In this document: positions 1 through 8,202 of the stretch, piece after piece
Position numbering within the stretch: position 1 is the first letter of the stretch
Layout: every line of letters begins with the position of its first letter
From: Rhodobacteraceae bacterium KLH11
Lineage (GTDB): Bacteria > Pseudomonadota > Alphaproteobacteria > Rhodobacterales > Rhodobacteraceae
Direction: 5' to 3'
DNA: 64,000 nt
Assembly: GCA_000158135.1 (NCBI GenBank)
Contig: DS999532.1
Span: 234,263 to 298,262, forward strand
Program-made: the position numbers and the translations under genes
Notes under the pieces: model-generated
What the model was told of the DNA's origin: nothing
Databases searched by the model: none
Seen by the model: the letters and a program-made list of their open reading frames with translations, nothing else

Positions 1-1
1 G

Positions 2-601
2 CTTATCTCACTGGCCGTAAAGGCCATCTTTGTCGAAAACCTCGCGCTCAGCTTCTTTCTGGGGATGTGTACCTTCATCGCTGTCTCCAAGAAGATTTCA
101 ACTGCGCTGGGGCTGGGTATCTCGGTGATGGTCGTGCAGGCGATCACCGTGCCCACCAACAACCTGCTGCTGAGCTATCTGTTGAAACCGGGCGCGCTGG
201 CATGGGCCGGGTTCCCGAATGTGGACCTGACGTTCCTTGGCCTGATCTCGTATATCGGCGTGATCGCGGCGATGGTTCAGATCCTTGAGATGGTGCTGGA
301 TAAGTATTTCCCGCCGCTTTACAACGCTCTGGGGATTTTCCTGCCGCTGATCACGGTGAACTGCGCCATTCTGGGTGGCTCGCTGTTCATGGTCGAGCGC
401 GACTACAACTTTGCCGAGGCGACAACCTATGGCCTGTCTTCAGGCTTTGGCTGGGCGCTTGCGATTACCGCGATGGCGGGTGTGCGCGAAAAGCTGAAAT
501 ATTCAGATATTCCTGATGGTCTACAGGGCCTGGGCATTACCTTCATCACTGCTGGACTGATGGCCATGGCCTTTATGTCCTTCTCGGGCGTGAAACTGTA
601 A
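2..601 (+). CDS. nqrE: Na+-translocating NADH:quinone reductase subunit E (5' partial)
   Basis: Integral membrane subunit of the Na+-pumping NADH:ubiquinone oxidoreductase. With NqrD it forms a symmetrical pair in the inner membrane. The frame is open from base 2, and the first visible residues, [19 protein letters not shown], match the NqrE N terminus, so only a few residues are cut off by the window edge. About 199 codons are visible, against roughly 200 for the family. Several hydrophobic segments run through the protein, and the stretch [14 protein letters not shown] is typical of NqrE. It is followed after 10 bases by nqrF, so the preceding subunits nqrA-D are expected just upstream of the window. 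Confidence 0.95.
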   Translation, partial: LISLAVKAIFVENLALSFFLGMCTFIAVSKKISTALGLGISVMVVQAITVPTNNLLLSYLLKPGALAWAGFPNVDLTFLGLISYIGVIAAMVQILEMVLDKYFPPLYNALGIFLPLITVNCAILGGSLFMVERDYNFAEATTYGLSSGFGWALAITAMAGVREKLKYSDIPDGLQGLGITFITAGLMAMAFMSFSGVKL

Positions 602-611
602 GGAGGGGCCG

Positions 612-1835
612 ATGGAAACTTTTAGCTTAGGCGTCGTCCTTTTCACTCTGATCGTTCTTGCGCTTGTGGCCATCATCATGGCGGCGCGGTCCAAGCTGGT
701 GTCGACCGGCAATGTCAATATCACCATCAATGGCGAAAAAACCATCGCGGTGCCAGCAGGGGGTAAGCTGCTGCAAACCCTTGCTGCTGAGAAACTGTTT
801 GTGCCCTCTGCCTGTGGCGGCGGTGGCACCTGTGCACAGTGCCGGGTAAAGGTGCATTCCGGTGGCGGGTCAATCCTGCCGACCGAGGAAAGCCACATCA
901 CCAAGCGTGAGGCCGCTTGCGGTGATCGCCTGTCCTGTCAGGTCGCGGTCAAGCAGGACATGAATATCGAAGTCCCCGAAGAGGTCTTTGGCGTCAAGAA
1001 ATGGGAATGCACGGTTCGGTCAAACGAAAACGTGGCGACCTTCATCAAGGCGCTGACGCTGGACCTGCCGGAAGGTGAGGATGTGAATTTCCGCGCCGGT
1101 GGTTACATCCAGATCGAAGCGCCCGCCCACCAGCTGGCCTATACTGATTTCGATGTCGAGGAAGAGTATCGCGAGGATTGGGATCGCTTCAATCTGTGGC
1201 AATACAAATCGACAGTGTCCGAACCCATTGAGCGGGCCTATTCCATGGCCAACTACCCGGATGAAAAAGGCATGATCATGCTGAACGTCCGGGTTGCCTC
1301 ACCGCCTCCGGGGTCCGAGGGCATTCCGGCAGGTCAGATGTCATCCTACATCTTCAACCTGAAACCGGGTGACAAGGTCACAATCTCTGGTCCGTTTGGC
1401 GAATTCTTCGCGCGTGAGACTGAAAAAGAGATGGTCTTTATCGGCGGTGGTGCGGGTATGGCACCAATGCGCAGCCATATCTTTGATCAGCTCAAGCGTC
1501 TTGAGAACCGCAATCGCAAGATCAGCTTCTGGTACGGTGCGCGGTCCAAGAAAGAGATGTTCTTTGTCGAAGACTTTGACACGCTGGCAAAAGAGTTCGA
1601 CAATTTCGAGTGGCATGTTGCCCTGTCGGACGCACAGCCCGAGGATGACTGGAAAGGCTATACCGGCTTTATCCACAACGTGTTGTTTGAAGAATACCTC
1701 AAGAACCACCCGGCACCTGAAGATTGCGAATACTACATGTGTGGTCCGCCAATCATGAACCAGTCGGTCATCAACATGTTGCTGGATCTGGGCGTGGATC
1801 GTGAAGATATCATGCTCGATGATTTCGGTGGCTAA
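612..1835 (+). CDS. nqrF: Na+-translocating NADH:quinone reductase subunit F (NADH-binding diaphorase)
   Basis: Electron entry subunit of Na+-NQR: it oxidises NADH and passes electrons through FAD and a [2Fe-2S] centre to the membrane subunits. The 407 residues match the family length. Residues 5-25 form the single membrane anchor. A ferredoxin domain follows, with cluster ligands at Cys68, Cys74, Cys77 and Cys109. Next come the FAD-binding motif RAYSMANYP and the NADH-binding motifs [12 protein letters not shown] and YMCGPPIMN near the C terminus. A strong ribosome binding site (AAGGAGG, 600-606) precedes the ATG. It is the last gene of the nqrABCDEF order and is followed by a terminator. 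Confidence 0.97.
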   Translation: METFSLGVVLFTLIVLALVAIIMAARSKLVSTGNVNITINGEKTIAVPAGGKLLQTLAAEKLFVPSACGGGGTCAQCRVKVHSGGGSILPTEESHITKREAACGDRLSCQVAVKQDMNIEVPEEVFGVKKWECTVRSNENVATFIKALTLDLPEGEDVNFRAGGYIQIEAPAHQLAYTDFDVEEEYREDWDRFNLWQYKSTVSEPIERAYSMANYPDEKGMIMLNVRVASPPPGSEGIPAGQMSSYIFNLKPGDKVTISGPFGEFFARETEKEMVFIGGGAGMAPMRSHIFDQLKRLENRNRKISFWYGARSKKEMFFVEDFDTLAKEFDNFEWHVALSDAQPEDDWKGYTGFIHNVLFEEYLKNHPAPEDCEYYMCGPPIMNQSVINMLLDLGVDREDIMLDDFGG

Positions 1836-1844
1836 CAGATTTGC

Positions 1845-1878
1845 GGTCGGCCCTTGCGACAGGGGCCGATCGTTTTTT
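1845..1878 (+). terminator. Rho-independent terminator of the nqr operon
   Basis: A 9-bp stem with one G-U pair (GGTCGGCCC, 1845-1853, against GGGCCGATC, 1863-1871) is followed by six T residues at 1873-1878. It lies 9 bases after the nqrF stop, as expected for the end of the nqr transcript. Confidence 0.85.
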
Positions 1879-1957
1879 CGGGCAACGCCCCACGCTTGTT
1901 ACTGCGCTGAGTTTGCCGATTGCCGAACGGCGTTTGTCGATATAGGCAACGGGTAGG

Positions 1958-2737
1958 ATGTTACCCGGATGGCTCAAAAAACTGATCACGCCGACAGGGC
2001 GAACTCGTCAGGCAGATGATCTTTCTGCTCTGGCACCGGCGCAGCGGTTTTATGCGATCGGTGATATCCATGGCAGGCTGGACCTGTTGCAAACGCTGTT
2101 ACCTGCACTGGATGATACCTGCCCGCTGATTTTTGTGGGTGACTATATCGACCGCGGAGATTACAGCGCCCAGGTTTTACACCACCTGCACCATCTCAGC
2201 GCCAGTTCAGGCGGGCGCGTTGTATGCCTGAAAGGCAATCACGAGGATATGCTGCTGGGTTTCCTTGATGATCCGGAAAAGGTGGCGAGGGTCTGGTTGC
2301 ATAATGGCGGCCAGCAGACGCTGGCGTCATTCGGGTTAGCCAGTGCCGATCTGACCAATCCGGAAGCTGTGGCAACGCAGTTGCAGCAGGCGATGGGGCC
2401 ATCGCTGCTGGATTGGCTTCGCGAACGTCCATTGATCTGGACAAGCGGCAACGTAGCGGTTGTTCACGCCGCCCTTGATCCATCGCGACCGGTTGATAAA
2501 CAGCAGGCCAGAACCTGTTTATGGGGCCATCAACGGTTTCCCGAAAAGCGCCGCAAAGACGGGCAATGGGTCATCCATGGTCATACGATCGTCACTGACC
2601 CACAGCAGGAAAACGGTGTCATTTCCATCGACACAGGGGCGTTCGCTACAGGTCAGCTGACAGCCGCAGAAATCGCGGCAGGTTCTGTCCGGTTTATTTC
2701 GACCGGTCGCAACGGTGTGTTCAGCGTAGACCTTTAG
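1958..2737 (+). CDS. PPP-family serine/threonine protein phosphatase (metallophosphoesterase)
   Basis: Cytosolic metal-dependent phosphoesterase of the bacterial PPP type, 259 residues. The three signature metal-binding motifs are in order: GDIHGR at residues 35-40, GDYIDRG at 61-67 and GNHED at 93-97. A late HGHT motif supplies further histidine ligands. The family hydrolyses phosphoserine/phosphothreonine or, in related members, dinucleoside polyphosphates, and sequence alone does not decide which. A weak ribosome binding site (GGTAGG) sits directly before the ATG. The gene has its own position after the nqr terminator and runs convergently into the CBS-domain gene, their ends overlapping by 4 bases. 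Confidence 0.85.
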   Translation: MLPGWLKKLITPTGRTRQADDLSALAPAQRFYAIGDIHGRLDLLQTLLPALDDTCPLIFVGDYIDRGDYSAQVLHHLHHLSASSGGRVVCLKGNHEDMLLGFLDDPEKVARVWLHNGGQQTLASFGLASADLTNPEAVATQLQQAMGPSLLDWLRERPLIWTSGNVAVVHAALDPSRPVDKQQARTCLWGHQRFPEKRRKDGQWVIHGHTIVTDPQQENGVISIDTGAFATGQLTAAEIAAGSVRFISTGRNGVFSVDL

Positions 2738-3258
2738 CCGACAATCATCTGTTTCATTTTCAGCGCTTCATATTCCAGCTCTTTCAGGCGGAAATGCACG
2801 ACGTCCCCGATGGTGATAACACCGCGCAGCTTGCCGTCGCTCAGCACCGGCATGTGGCGGAAGCGGCCATCGGTCATGGTTTTCAACACATCATTCAGCA
2901 AATCATCGGGCGCGCAGGTCTTGACCTCGCTTGTCATCAGATCGGCCACCGACTGTGGCAAGGTTTGCCCGGGTGTTTCCGCCATGCGGCGCACAATATC
3001 GCGTTCCGACAGGATGCCCTGCAAGGCACCGTTCTGATCAGTTACGACGACCGCGCCGATACGCTTGTCGCGCAAGATGTCCACTACTGCATGAATCGTA
3101 TCGTTGGGCCGTACCGAGAAAACGGCCTCGCCTTTCCCTTCCATCAACTTGGCAACTGTTGTCTGGCTCTGCGACAAGTTGGCCTCGACGGACTGGCTGT
3201 GGGTTGTCGACCCGGCCTTGTCGCCGCGTGTCGGGGGCTGATAAGAGCTTGGGGCCAT
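2734..3258 (-). CDS. CBS-domain pair protein
   Basis: A stand-alone pair of CBS domains, 174 residues, with no fused catalytic domain. The first covers about residues 37-95 (VFSVRPNDTIHAVVDIL ... LSERDIVRRM) and the second about 100-158 (MTSEVKTCAPDD ... GVITIGDVVHFRL). CBS pairs bind adenine nucleotides and act as energy or redox sensors on partner proteins, and such small alphaproteobacterial versions have no assigned target. The first 35 residues are polar and low in complexity, so translation may start further in. It is divergent from the small membrane protein gene at 3382. Confidence 0.85.
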   Translation of the reverse strand: MAPSSYQPPTRGDKAGSTTHSQSVEANLSQSQTTVAKLMEGKGEAVFSVRPNDTIHAVVDILRDKRIGAVVVTDQNGALQGILSERDIVRRMAETPGQTLPQSVADLMTSEVKTCAPDDLLNDVLKTMTDGRFRHMPVLSDGKLRGVITIGDVVHFRLKELEYEALKMKQMIVG

Positions 3259-3381
3259 GGGCGGTCTCCTCTTTCACCTGTATCGTTTATCCTGTCTACC
3301 TTACCGCAGGGGCAGGCGCTGTATAGGGTACATTTTCACAAACCGGCATAACTTGGCCGCTGCACAAGGAAATTCGGGCTT

Positions 3382-3567
3382 TTGAGTGATCTCTACCTAA
3401 CGCCACCAGTCGCTGCCTTGATCTTTTTCTGTGTGGTCGTCTGCGGCCACAATTTCCGCATGGCGTGGAAACAGCAACCCCAGGGCTGGCAGAAACGGGC
3501 GTGGCTGTTTGGCCCGCCCGCCGCCATCGGGCTTTTTGCGCTGGCGTTTCTGCCGCTGAAGATCTGA
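3382..3567 (+). CDS. Small two-helix membrane protein, function unknown
   Basis: 61 residues from a TTG start, with AAGGA at 3366-3370 upstream. Residues 9-22 (PVAALIFFCVVVCG) and the last 20 residues are hydrophobic, separated by a basic, tryptophan-containing loop (RMAWKQQPQGWQKRAW), which predicts a small inner-membrane protein with two helices. I do not recognise a family. It lies 66 bases upstream of apbE and in the same direction, between the nqr operon and the NQR maturation genes, so a role with Na+-NQR is possible but only by position. The non-ATG start and short length keep confidence moderate. Confidence 0.5.
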   Translation: MSDLYLTPPVAALIFFCVVVCGHNFRMAWKQQPQGWQKRAWLFGPPAAIGLFALAFLPLKI

Positions 3568-3633
3568 GCAAGGTTTGACTCTGATCAGGCCCGCTGGCAT
3601 ATGCCGGGCACGGATTTCCCAGGAGTTTGCCCG

Positions 3634-4659
3634 ATGCGTCCTCTCTTAGCACTGGCTTCGTTGCTGTTTGTCACGGCCTGCCTGTTTGACAAGGAACCCG
3701 ACGTGGTGCGGTTGTCAGGCGAGACGATGGGAACCACGTTCAACATCACGGCAATCGGTGACGATCTGGATGAGGCAGCACTTGGCGATGCGGTTCAGGA
3801 AACGCTGGCGCAGGTCAATGCGCAGATGTCCAACTGGGACCCGAATTCCGAAGTATCAACCTTTTCCGCTTCGACCAGCACCGACGCTGTTCCGGTCTCG
3901 GATGAGTTCGCTCTGGTGATCGAGGCGGCGAACGAGGTTCACGCTCAATCCCGCGGTACCTTCGATGTCACACTTGGTCCTTTGATCGAACTTTGGGGAT
4001 TTGGGCCACGCAAACCCGAAGACCCGGTGCCGGCCGATGCCGACATTATGGCAGCTCTTGCGCAGGTCGGGCAGGCACGTTTGCTGACACTGGACCGCGC
4101 GGCCGGCACTCTGGCCAAATCCGATGCGGGCGTGGGGATTAACCTGTCGGCCATCGCGAAAGGCTATGGCATCGATGCGGTAGCTGCGCGCCTGCGAGAA
4201 GCCGGGGTTGAGGATTATCTGGTCGAGATCGGTGGCGATCTGGTGGCCAAGGGGCAGAATGACAAAGGTGAAAGCTGGCAGATCGGCGTTGAAAAACCCG
4301 AAGCCGGGGCGCAGAGCATTCAGTTGATCGTGCCAATTGATGACAGGGGTCTGGCGACGTCGGGCGATTACAAGAACTTCTTTGAACAGGACGGTATACG
4401 GTATTCACATATTATCGACCCGACGACGGGCCGCCCGATTACGCACCGGACGACCTCGGTCACGGTTCTGGCGGATAATGCGATGATGGCCGATGCCTGG
4501 GCAACCGCCATGCTCGCGCTGGGTCAGGAAAAGGGGCTGGAACTGGCCGAAACCAATAAACTTGCCGTGTTTTTCATCTCGCGGGATGTGACAAACGGTG
4601 AAGAAGCCTATATCACCGTGCAAAGCAGCGCATTCAAAGACGCGCTGGGGACCAACTGA
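3634..4659 (+). CDS. apbE: FAD:protein FMN transferase, lipoprotein
   Basis: ApbE attaches FMN covalently to threonine residues of NqrB and NqrC (and RnfG/RnfD in other systems), using FAD as donor in the periplasm. The start at 3634 is chosen over the in-frame ATG at 3601 because AGGAG at 3621-3625 is well placed and the resulting N terminus is a lipoprotein signal ending in the lipobox VTAC. The mature protein begins with the conserved sequence VVRLSGETMGTTFNI. Further family motifs are a GFGPR segment, NLSAIAKGYGID, the EIGGD motif, and the C-terminal IDPTTGRPI segment followed by TSVTVLADNAMMADAWATA. It is followed by nqrM, and the pair forms the NQR maturation module. Confidence 0.95.
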   Translation: MRPLLALASLLFVTACLFDKEPDVVRLSGETMGTTFNITAIGDDLDEAALGDAVQETLAQVNAQMSNWDPNSEVSTFSASTSTDAVPVSDEFALVIEAANEVHAQSRGTFDVTLGPLIELWGFGPRKPEDPVPADADIMAALAQVGQARLLTLDRAAGTLAKSDAGVGINLSAIAKGYGIDAVAARLREAGVEDYLVEIGGDLVAKGQNDKGESWQIGVEKPEAGAQSIQLIVPIDDRGLATSGDYKNFFEQDGIRYSHIIDPTTGRPITHRTTSVTVLADNAMMADAWATAMLALGQEKGLELAETNKLAVFFISRDVTNGEEAYITVQSSAFKDALGTN

Positions 4660-4674
4660 CCGGTAGGAACCGAT

Positions 4675-4905
4675 ATGAGCACCTTCATTCTGGCCTTTAT
4701 CCTGTTGCTGATCATCATGGTGGGCATGTCGCTGGGCGTGATGCTGATGGGCAAGACCATCAAGGGCAGCTGCGGTGGCCTGAACGCGATCTCGGGCGCG
4801 GATAAATGTGTGGTCTGCCAGAAGGATGTCGACCCCAACAGCCCCTTGCGCGATCAGTTGCAATGCAAACGCGCCAAAAAGATGCTGCAACAAATGGAAG
4901 GCTAG
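4675..4905 (+). CDS. nqrM: Na+-NQR maturation protein NqrM (DUF539)
   Basis: 76 residues with one N-terminal membrane helix (residues 4-25) followed by a short soluble part with four cysteines: Cys33, Cys45, Cys48 and Cys64 (SCGGLNAISG, CVVCQ, LQCKRA). NqrM is needed to deliver or assemble the iron centre bound between NqrD and NqrE. It lies 15 bases after apbE, the usual neighbourhood. The cysteine pattern and size agree fully with the family. Confidence 0.93.
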   Translation: MSTFILAFILLLIIMVGMSLGVMLMGKTIKGSCGGLNAISGADKCVVCQKDVDPNSPLRDQLQCKRAKKMLQQMEG

Positions 4906-4920
4906 GATAGCTGTCCTGGC

Positions 4921-6597
4921 ATGAGCCAAGCCAGGAACATCCTCTTCATCATGTTCGATCAGCTGCGCTGGGATTACCTCAGCTGCTACGGACATCCGCA
5001 TCTTCATACGCCAAATATCGACCGGCTGGCTGCGAACGGTATGCGCTTTACCCGCGCCTATATCCAGTCGCCGATCTGTGGCAGTTCTCGCATGTCGACC
5101 TATACCGGCCGCTATGTGCATTCGCACGGCGCCTCGTGGAACGGTATCCCGCTGAAAGTCGGCGAGATGACCATGGGCGATCATCTGCGCAAAGCGGGGA
5201 TGGATTGCTGGCTTGTTGGCAAAACCCATATGCGTGCGGATGCCGAGGGGATGGCCCGGCTGGGGCTGGAACCTGACAGCCTGATCGGTGCCCGCGTTGC
5301 CGAATGCGGTTTCGATGTTTTTGAGCGTGACGATGGAATGCGCCCCGAAGGGCCAGATGGGCTCTATGATCCCGGCGGCGCAAGGAAATACAACCAGTAC
5401 CTCAACGACAAAGGATATGAGAGCGATAACCCGTGGCATGATTTTGCCAATGCCGGGCTGGACGCGGAAGGCAATGTGCTGTCGGGGTGGTTCCTGAAGA
5501 ACGCGTCCGAGGCAGCGAATATCGCCGAAGAAGACAGCGAAACGCCCTATCTGACCACCCGTGGCATAGAGTTCATGGAAAGCCACCAGGGGCCGTGGTG
5601 CTGTCACCTCAGTTATATCAAACCCCATTGGCCTTATATTGTGCCGGAACCCTATGCCTCGATGTATGGCCCTGAGCACGTGTTGCCCGTGATCCGATCT
5701 GAGGCGGAGCGGCAGAATGCACATCCGGTGCTCAAGGCGTTCATGGATACGAAAATCGGCCAGACCTTCTCGCGCCGGGATGTGCGAGAGGCGGTCATCC
5801 CCGCCTATATGGGCCTGATCAAACAGGCCGATGATCAGATGGGACGGCTGTTTGACTGGATGGAACAGACCGGGCGCATGCAGGATACGATGATCGTTCT
5901 GACCTCGGATCACGGGGATTTTCTGGGCGATCACTGGATGGGTGAGAAGACTTTTTTCCACGATGCCTCAACCAAAATGCCGCTGATCATCTACGACCCG
6001 TCTTCCGATGCTGACGCGACGCGTGGCAGCACCTGTGACGCATTGGTTGAATCAATTGATCTGGCCCCCACTTTTCTGGATGTAGCAGGCGGTGAGCCCG
6101 CAGGTCATATTCTGGAAGGGTATTCGCTGCTGCCGATCCTGCATGGTCGGGCCGAGGCCACACCGCGCGACGTTGCGATCTGCGAGTATGATTATTCCGC
6201 ATCCCCCATCGCTGAGCAATTGAACACATCTGTCCGGGATGCGGTCATGTTCATGGTCGCGAACAAGAAATGGAAACTGATCCACTGTGAGGGCGAGTAT
6301 CGCCCGATCCTGTTTGATCTTGAAAACGACCCCGAGGAACTGACCGATCTTGGGGAAAGTGCGGAACATTCGGATGTGATTGCGCAGATGTATGACCATC
6401 TGTTTGCCTGGACCCGCCGCCAGTCACAGCGCACCACACGGTCTGAGCAGCAGCTTCTGAATATGCGCACCGCTAGCCGGGGTACCGGTGTAATGATCGG
6501 TATTTACGATGAAAACGACGCCCCGCTTGAGTTGACAGTCAAGTATCGCAATCGCACCGCGCGGCCTTTTGGCGAATACACCGGAAAGAATGATTAA
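4921..6597 (+). CDS. Sulfatase-family (alkaline phosphatase superfamily) hydrolase with CGSSR active-site motif
   Basis: 558 residues of the sulfatase/phosphonate monoester hydrolase fold. The N terminus carries the metal site NILFIMFDQLRWD (Asp13). The catalytic segment, residues 53-57, reads Cys-Gly-Ser-Ser-Arg rather than the usual Cys-X-Pro-X-Arg that is converted to formylglycine. The second metal motif, LTSDHGDFLGDH, lies near residue 325. An Asp-Gln pair at the first metal site (not Asp-Asp) is more like choline sulfatase and phosphonate/phosphodiester hydrolases than arylsulfatase. There is no signal peptide, so it is probably cytoplasmic. The substrate cannot be told. A second sulfatase at 31785-33308 has the canonical motif. 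Confidence 0.85.
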   Translation: MSQARNILFIMFDQLRWDYLSCYGHPHLHTPNIDRLAANGMRFTRAYIQSPICGSSRMSTYTGRYVHSHGASWNGIPLKVGEMTMGDHLRKAGMDCWLVGKTHMRADAEGMARLGLEPDSLIGARVAECGFDVFERDDGMRPEGPDGLYDPGGARKYNQYLNDKGYESDNPWHDFANAGLDAEGNVLSGWFLKNASEAANIAEEDSETPYLTTRGIEFMESHQGPWCCHLSYIKPHWPYIVPEPYASMYGPEHVLPVIRSEAERQNAHPVLKAFMDTKIGQTFSRRDVREAVIPAYMGLIKQADDQMGRLFDWMEQTGRMQDTMIVLTSDHGDFLGDHWMGEKTFFHDASTKMPLIIYDPSSDADATRGSTCDALVESIDLAPTFLDVAGGEPAGHILEGYSLLPILHGRAEATPRDVAICEYDYSASPIAEQLNTSVRDAVMFMVANKKWKLIHCEGEYRPILFDLENDPEELTDLGESAEHSDVIAQMYDHLFAWTRRQSQRTTRSEQQLLNMRTASRGTGVMIGIYDENDAPLELTVKYRNRTARPFGEYTGKND

Positions 6598-6599
6598 TT

Positions 6600-6643
6600 C
6601 TGCCCGGACGCGCGCGAAAGAAGGTTCAACCTTGGGCGGGCAG
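6600..6643. repeat. Nested inverted repeats between sulfatase and gpmI
   Basis: An outer 7-bp inverted repeat (CTGCCCG, 6600-6606, against CGGGCAG, 6637-6643) encloses a perfect 6-1-6 palindrome, AAGGTTCAACCTT, at 6621-6633. There is no T tract, so this is not a normal intrinsic terminator. It could be a protein-binding site or an RNA hairpin in the 5' region of gpmI. Confidence 0.4.
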
Positions 6644-6684
6644 GGGATAAAAGATGGCTGACAAGCCGCAAACGGAGAGCTTTC

Positions 6685-8202
6685 ATGACTGCCCTCAAAC
6701 CCGTTGTCTTATGTATTCTCGATGGTTGGGGCCTTTCAGATGACACAGCTGCCAATGCGCCCTATCTGGCCAGCACGCCGACCTTTGATGCGATCATGGC
6801 CAAGGGTCCGCATGCGCAGCTGATCACGCATGGGCCGGATGTGGGGCTGCCCAGCGGGCAGATGGGGAATTCTGAGGTTGGTCATACAAATATTGGTGCA
6901 GGGCGCGTTGTCGCCATGGATCTGGGGCAGATCGATCTGGCGATCGAGGATGGTTCTTTCTTCGAAAACAAGGCATTGCAGGATTTCATCGCACGGGTGA
7001 AAGCGGCTGAAGGGACGGCGCATCTGATGGGGCTGGTCTCGGATGGTGGGGTGCATGGGCATCTGGATCACATTGTGGCCGCTGCGCAAGCGATCACGGG
7101 TGCGGGCGTTCCGGTGGCGCTGCATGCCATCACCGATGGGCGCGACGTGGCCCCTAAATCTGCGCTGACCTATGTTGCAGAGCTGCAGCGCCGACTGCCC
7201 GAAGGGGCAAGGATAGTCACCGTTTGCGGGCGCTACTTTGCCATGGATCGCGACAATCGTTGGGAAAGGGTCGCGGCAGCCTATGCCGCGATGGTCAAGG
7301 GGCAGGGGGGTACAGCGCCAACCGCGCATGCGGCGGTTGATCATGCCTATAGCCAATCCGAAACCGACGAGTTCATCTCGCCAACCGTCCTCGACGGATA
7401 TGCAGGCGTCCAAGACGGTGACGGGGTCTTTTGCCTCAACTTCCGGGCCGACCGGGCCCGTGAAATCCTGCGTGCGATGGGCGAGCCCGGCTTTGCCGAG
7501 TTTGACACCGGCCCGCGCGCCAAGCTGTCAGCGTTGCTGGGCATGGTCGAATATTCGGATGGCCATAACGGTTACATGACGACGGTGTTCCCCAAACGAA
7601 ACATAGTGAACACTCTGGGTGAGTGGGTTGCAAAACAGGGGCTTCGCCAGTTTCGTCTGGCAGAGACCGAGAAATACCCCCATGTCACGTTCTTCCTGAA
7701 TGGGGGCAAGGAACAACCCGAAGAGGGCGAAGAGCGCTATATGCCGAAATCGCCCAAAGTGGCGACATATGATCTGCAGCCCGAGATGTCTTCGGCCGAA
7801 GTGACCGGGAAATTCGTCGATGCGATTCATGCCGGCTATGATCTGATCGTGACCAACTATGCCAACCCCGACATGGTTGGTCATACTGGCGATCTGCAAG
7901 CCGCAATCGATGCCTGTGAAGCCGTAGATCAGGGCTTGGGGCAGGTGGTCGCGGCCCTCAGGCAGGTCGGCGGCGCTATGATCGTCACCGCAGATCATGG
8001 CAATTGTGAAATGATGATCGATCCGGAAACGGGGGGGCCGCACACGGCCCATACGCTCAACCCGGTTCCGGTTGCGCTGGTCGGAGGTCCCGAGGGCGCG
8101 CGGTTGCGCAACGGGCGGCTGGCCGATCTGGCCCCGACCATTCTGCAACTCATGGGGCTGCCGAAACCTGTCGAGATGACCGGGGAAAGCCTGCTGAAAT
8201 GA
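6685..8202 (+). CDS. gpmI: 2,3-bisphosphoglycerate-independent phosphoglycerate mutase
   Basis: Interconverts 3- and 2-phosphoglycerate in glycolysis and gluconeogenesis with a Mn2+-dependent phosphoserine mechanism. It has 505 residues, the normal length. The N-terminal metal motif LCILDGWG and the catalytic serine Ser63 in GQMGNSEVGH are present. Also present are the arginine-rich FRADRAREI segment of the substrate-binding domain, and the C-terminal metal ligands in NYANPDMVGHTG and TADHGNCE. GAGAG lies 6-10 bases before the ATG. Its stop overlaps the next start by ATGA, so gpmI, the EnvC-like gene and ctpA are probably one transcript. Confidence 0.97.
   Translation: MTALKPVVLCILDGWGLSDDTAANAPYLASTPTFDAIMAKGPHAQLITHGPDVGLPSGQMGNSEVGHTNIGAGRVVAMDLGQIDLAIEDGSFFENKALQDFIARVKAAEGTAHLMGLVSDGGVHGHLDHIVAAAQAITGAGVPVALHAITDGRDVAPKSALTYVAELQRRLPEGARIVTVCGRYFAMDRDNRWERVAAAYAAMVKGQGGTAPTAHAAVDHAYSQSETDEFISPTVLDGYAGVQDGDGVFCLNFRADRAREILRAMGEPGFAEFDTGPRAKLSALLGMVEYSDGHNGYMTTVFPKRNIVNTLGEWVAKQGLRQFRLAETEKYPHVTFFLNGGKEQPEEGEERYMPKSPKVATYDLQPEMSSAEVTGKFVDAIHAGYDLIVTNYANPDMVGHTGDLQAAIDACEAVDQGLGQVVAALRQVGGAMIVTADHGNCEMMIDPETGGPHTAHTLNPVPVALVGGPEGARLRNGRLADLAPTILQLMGLPKPVEMTGESLLK

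Noticed and set aside
4405..5961. Long minus-strand frame of 518 codons across apbE and the sulfatase
   Set aside because: It is antisense to two clearly recognisable genes, has no family resemblance, and its composition is that of a shadow frame in GC-rich DNA.
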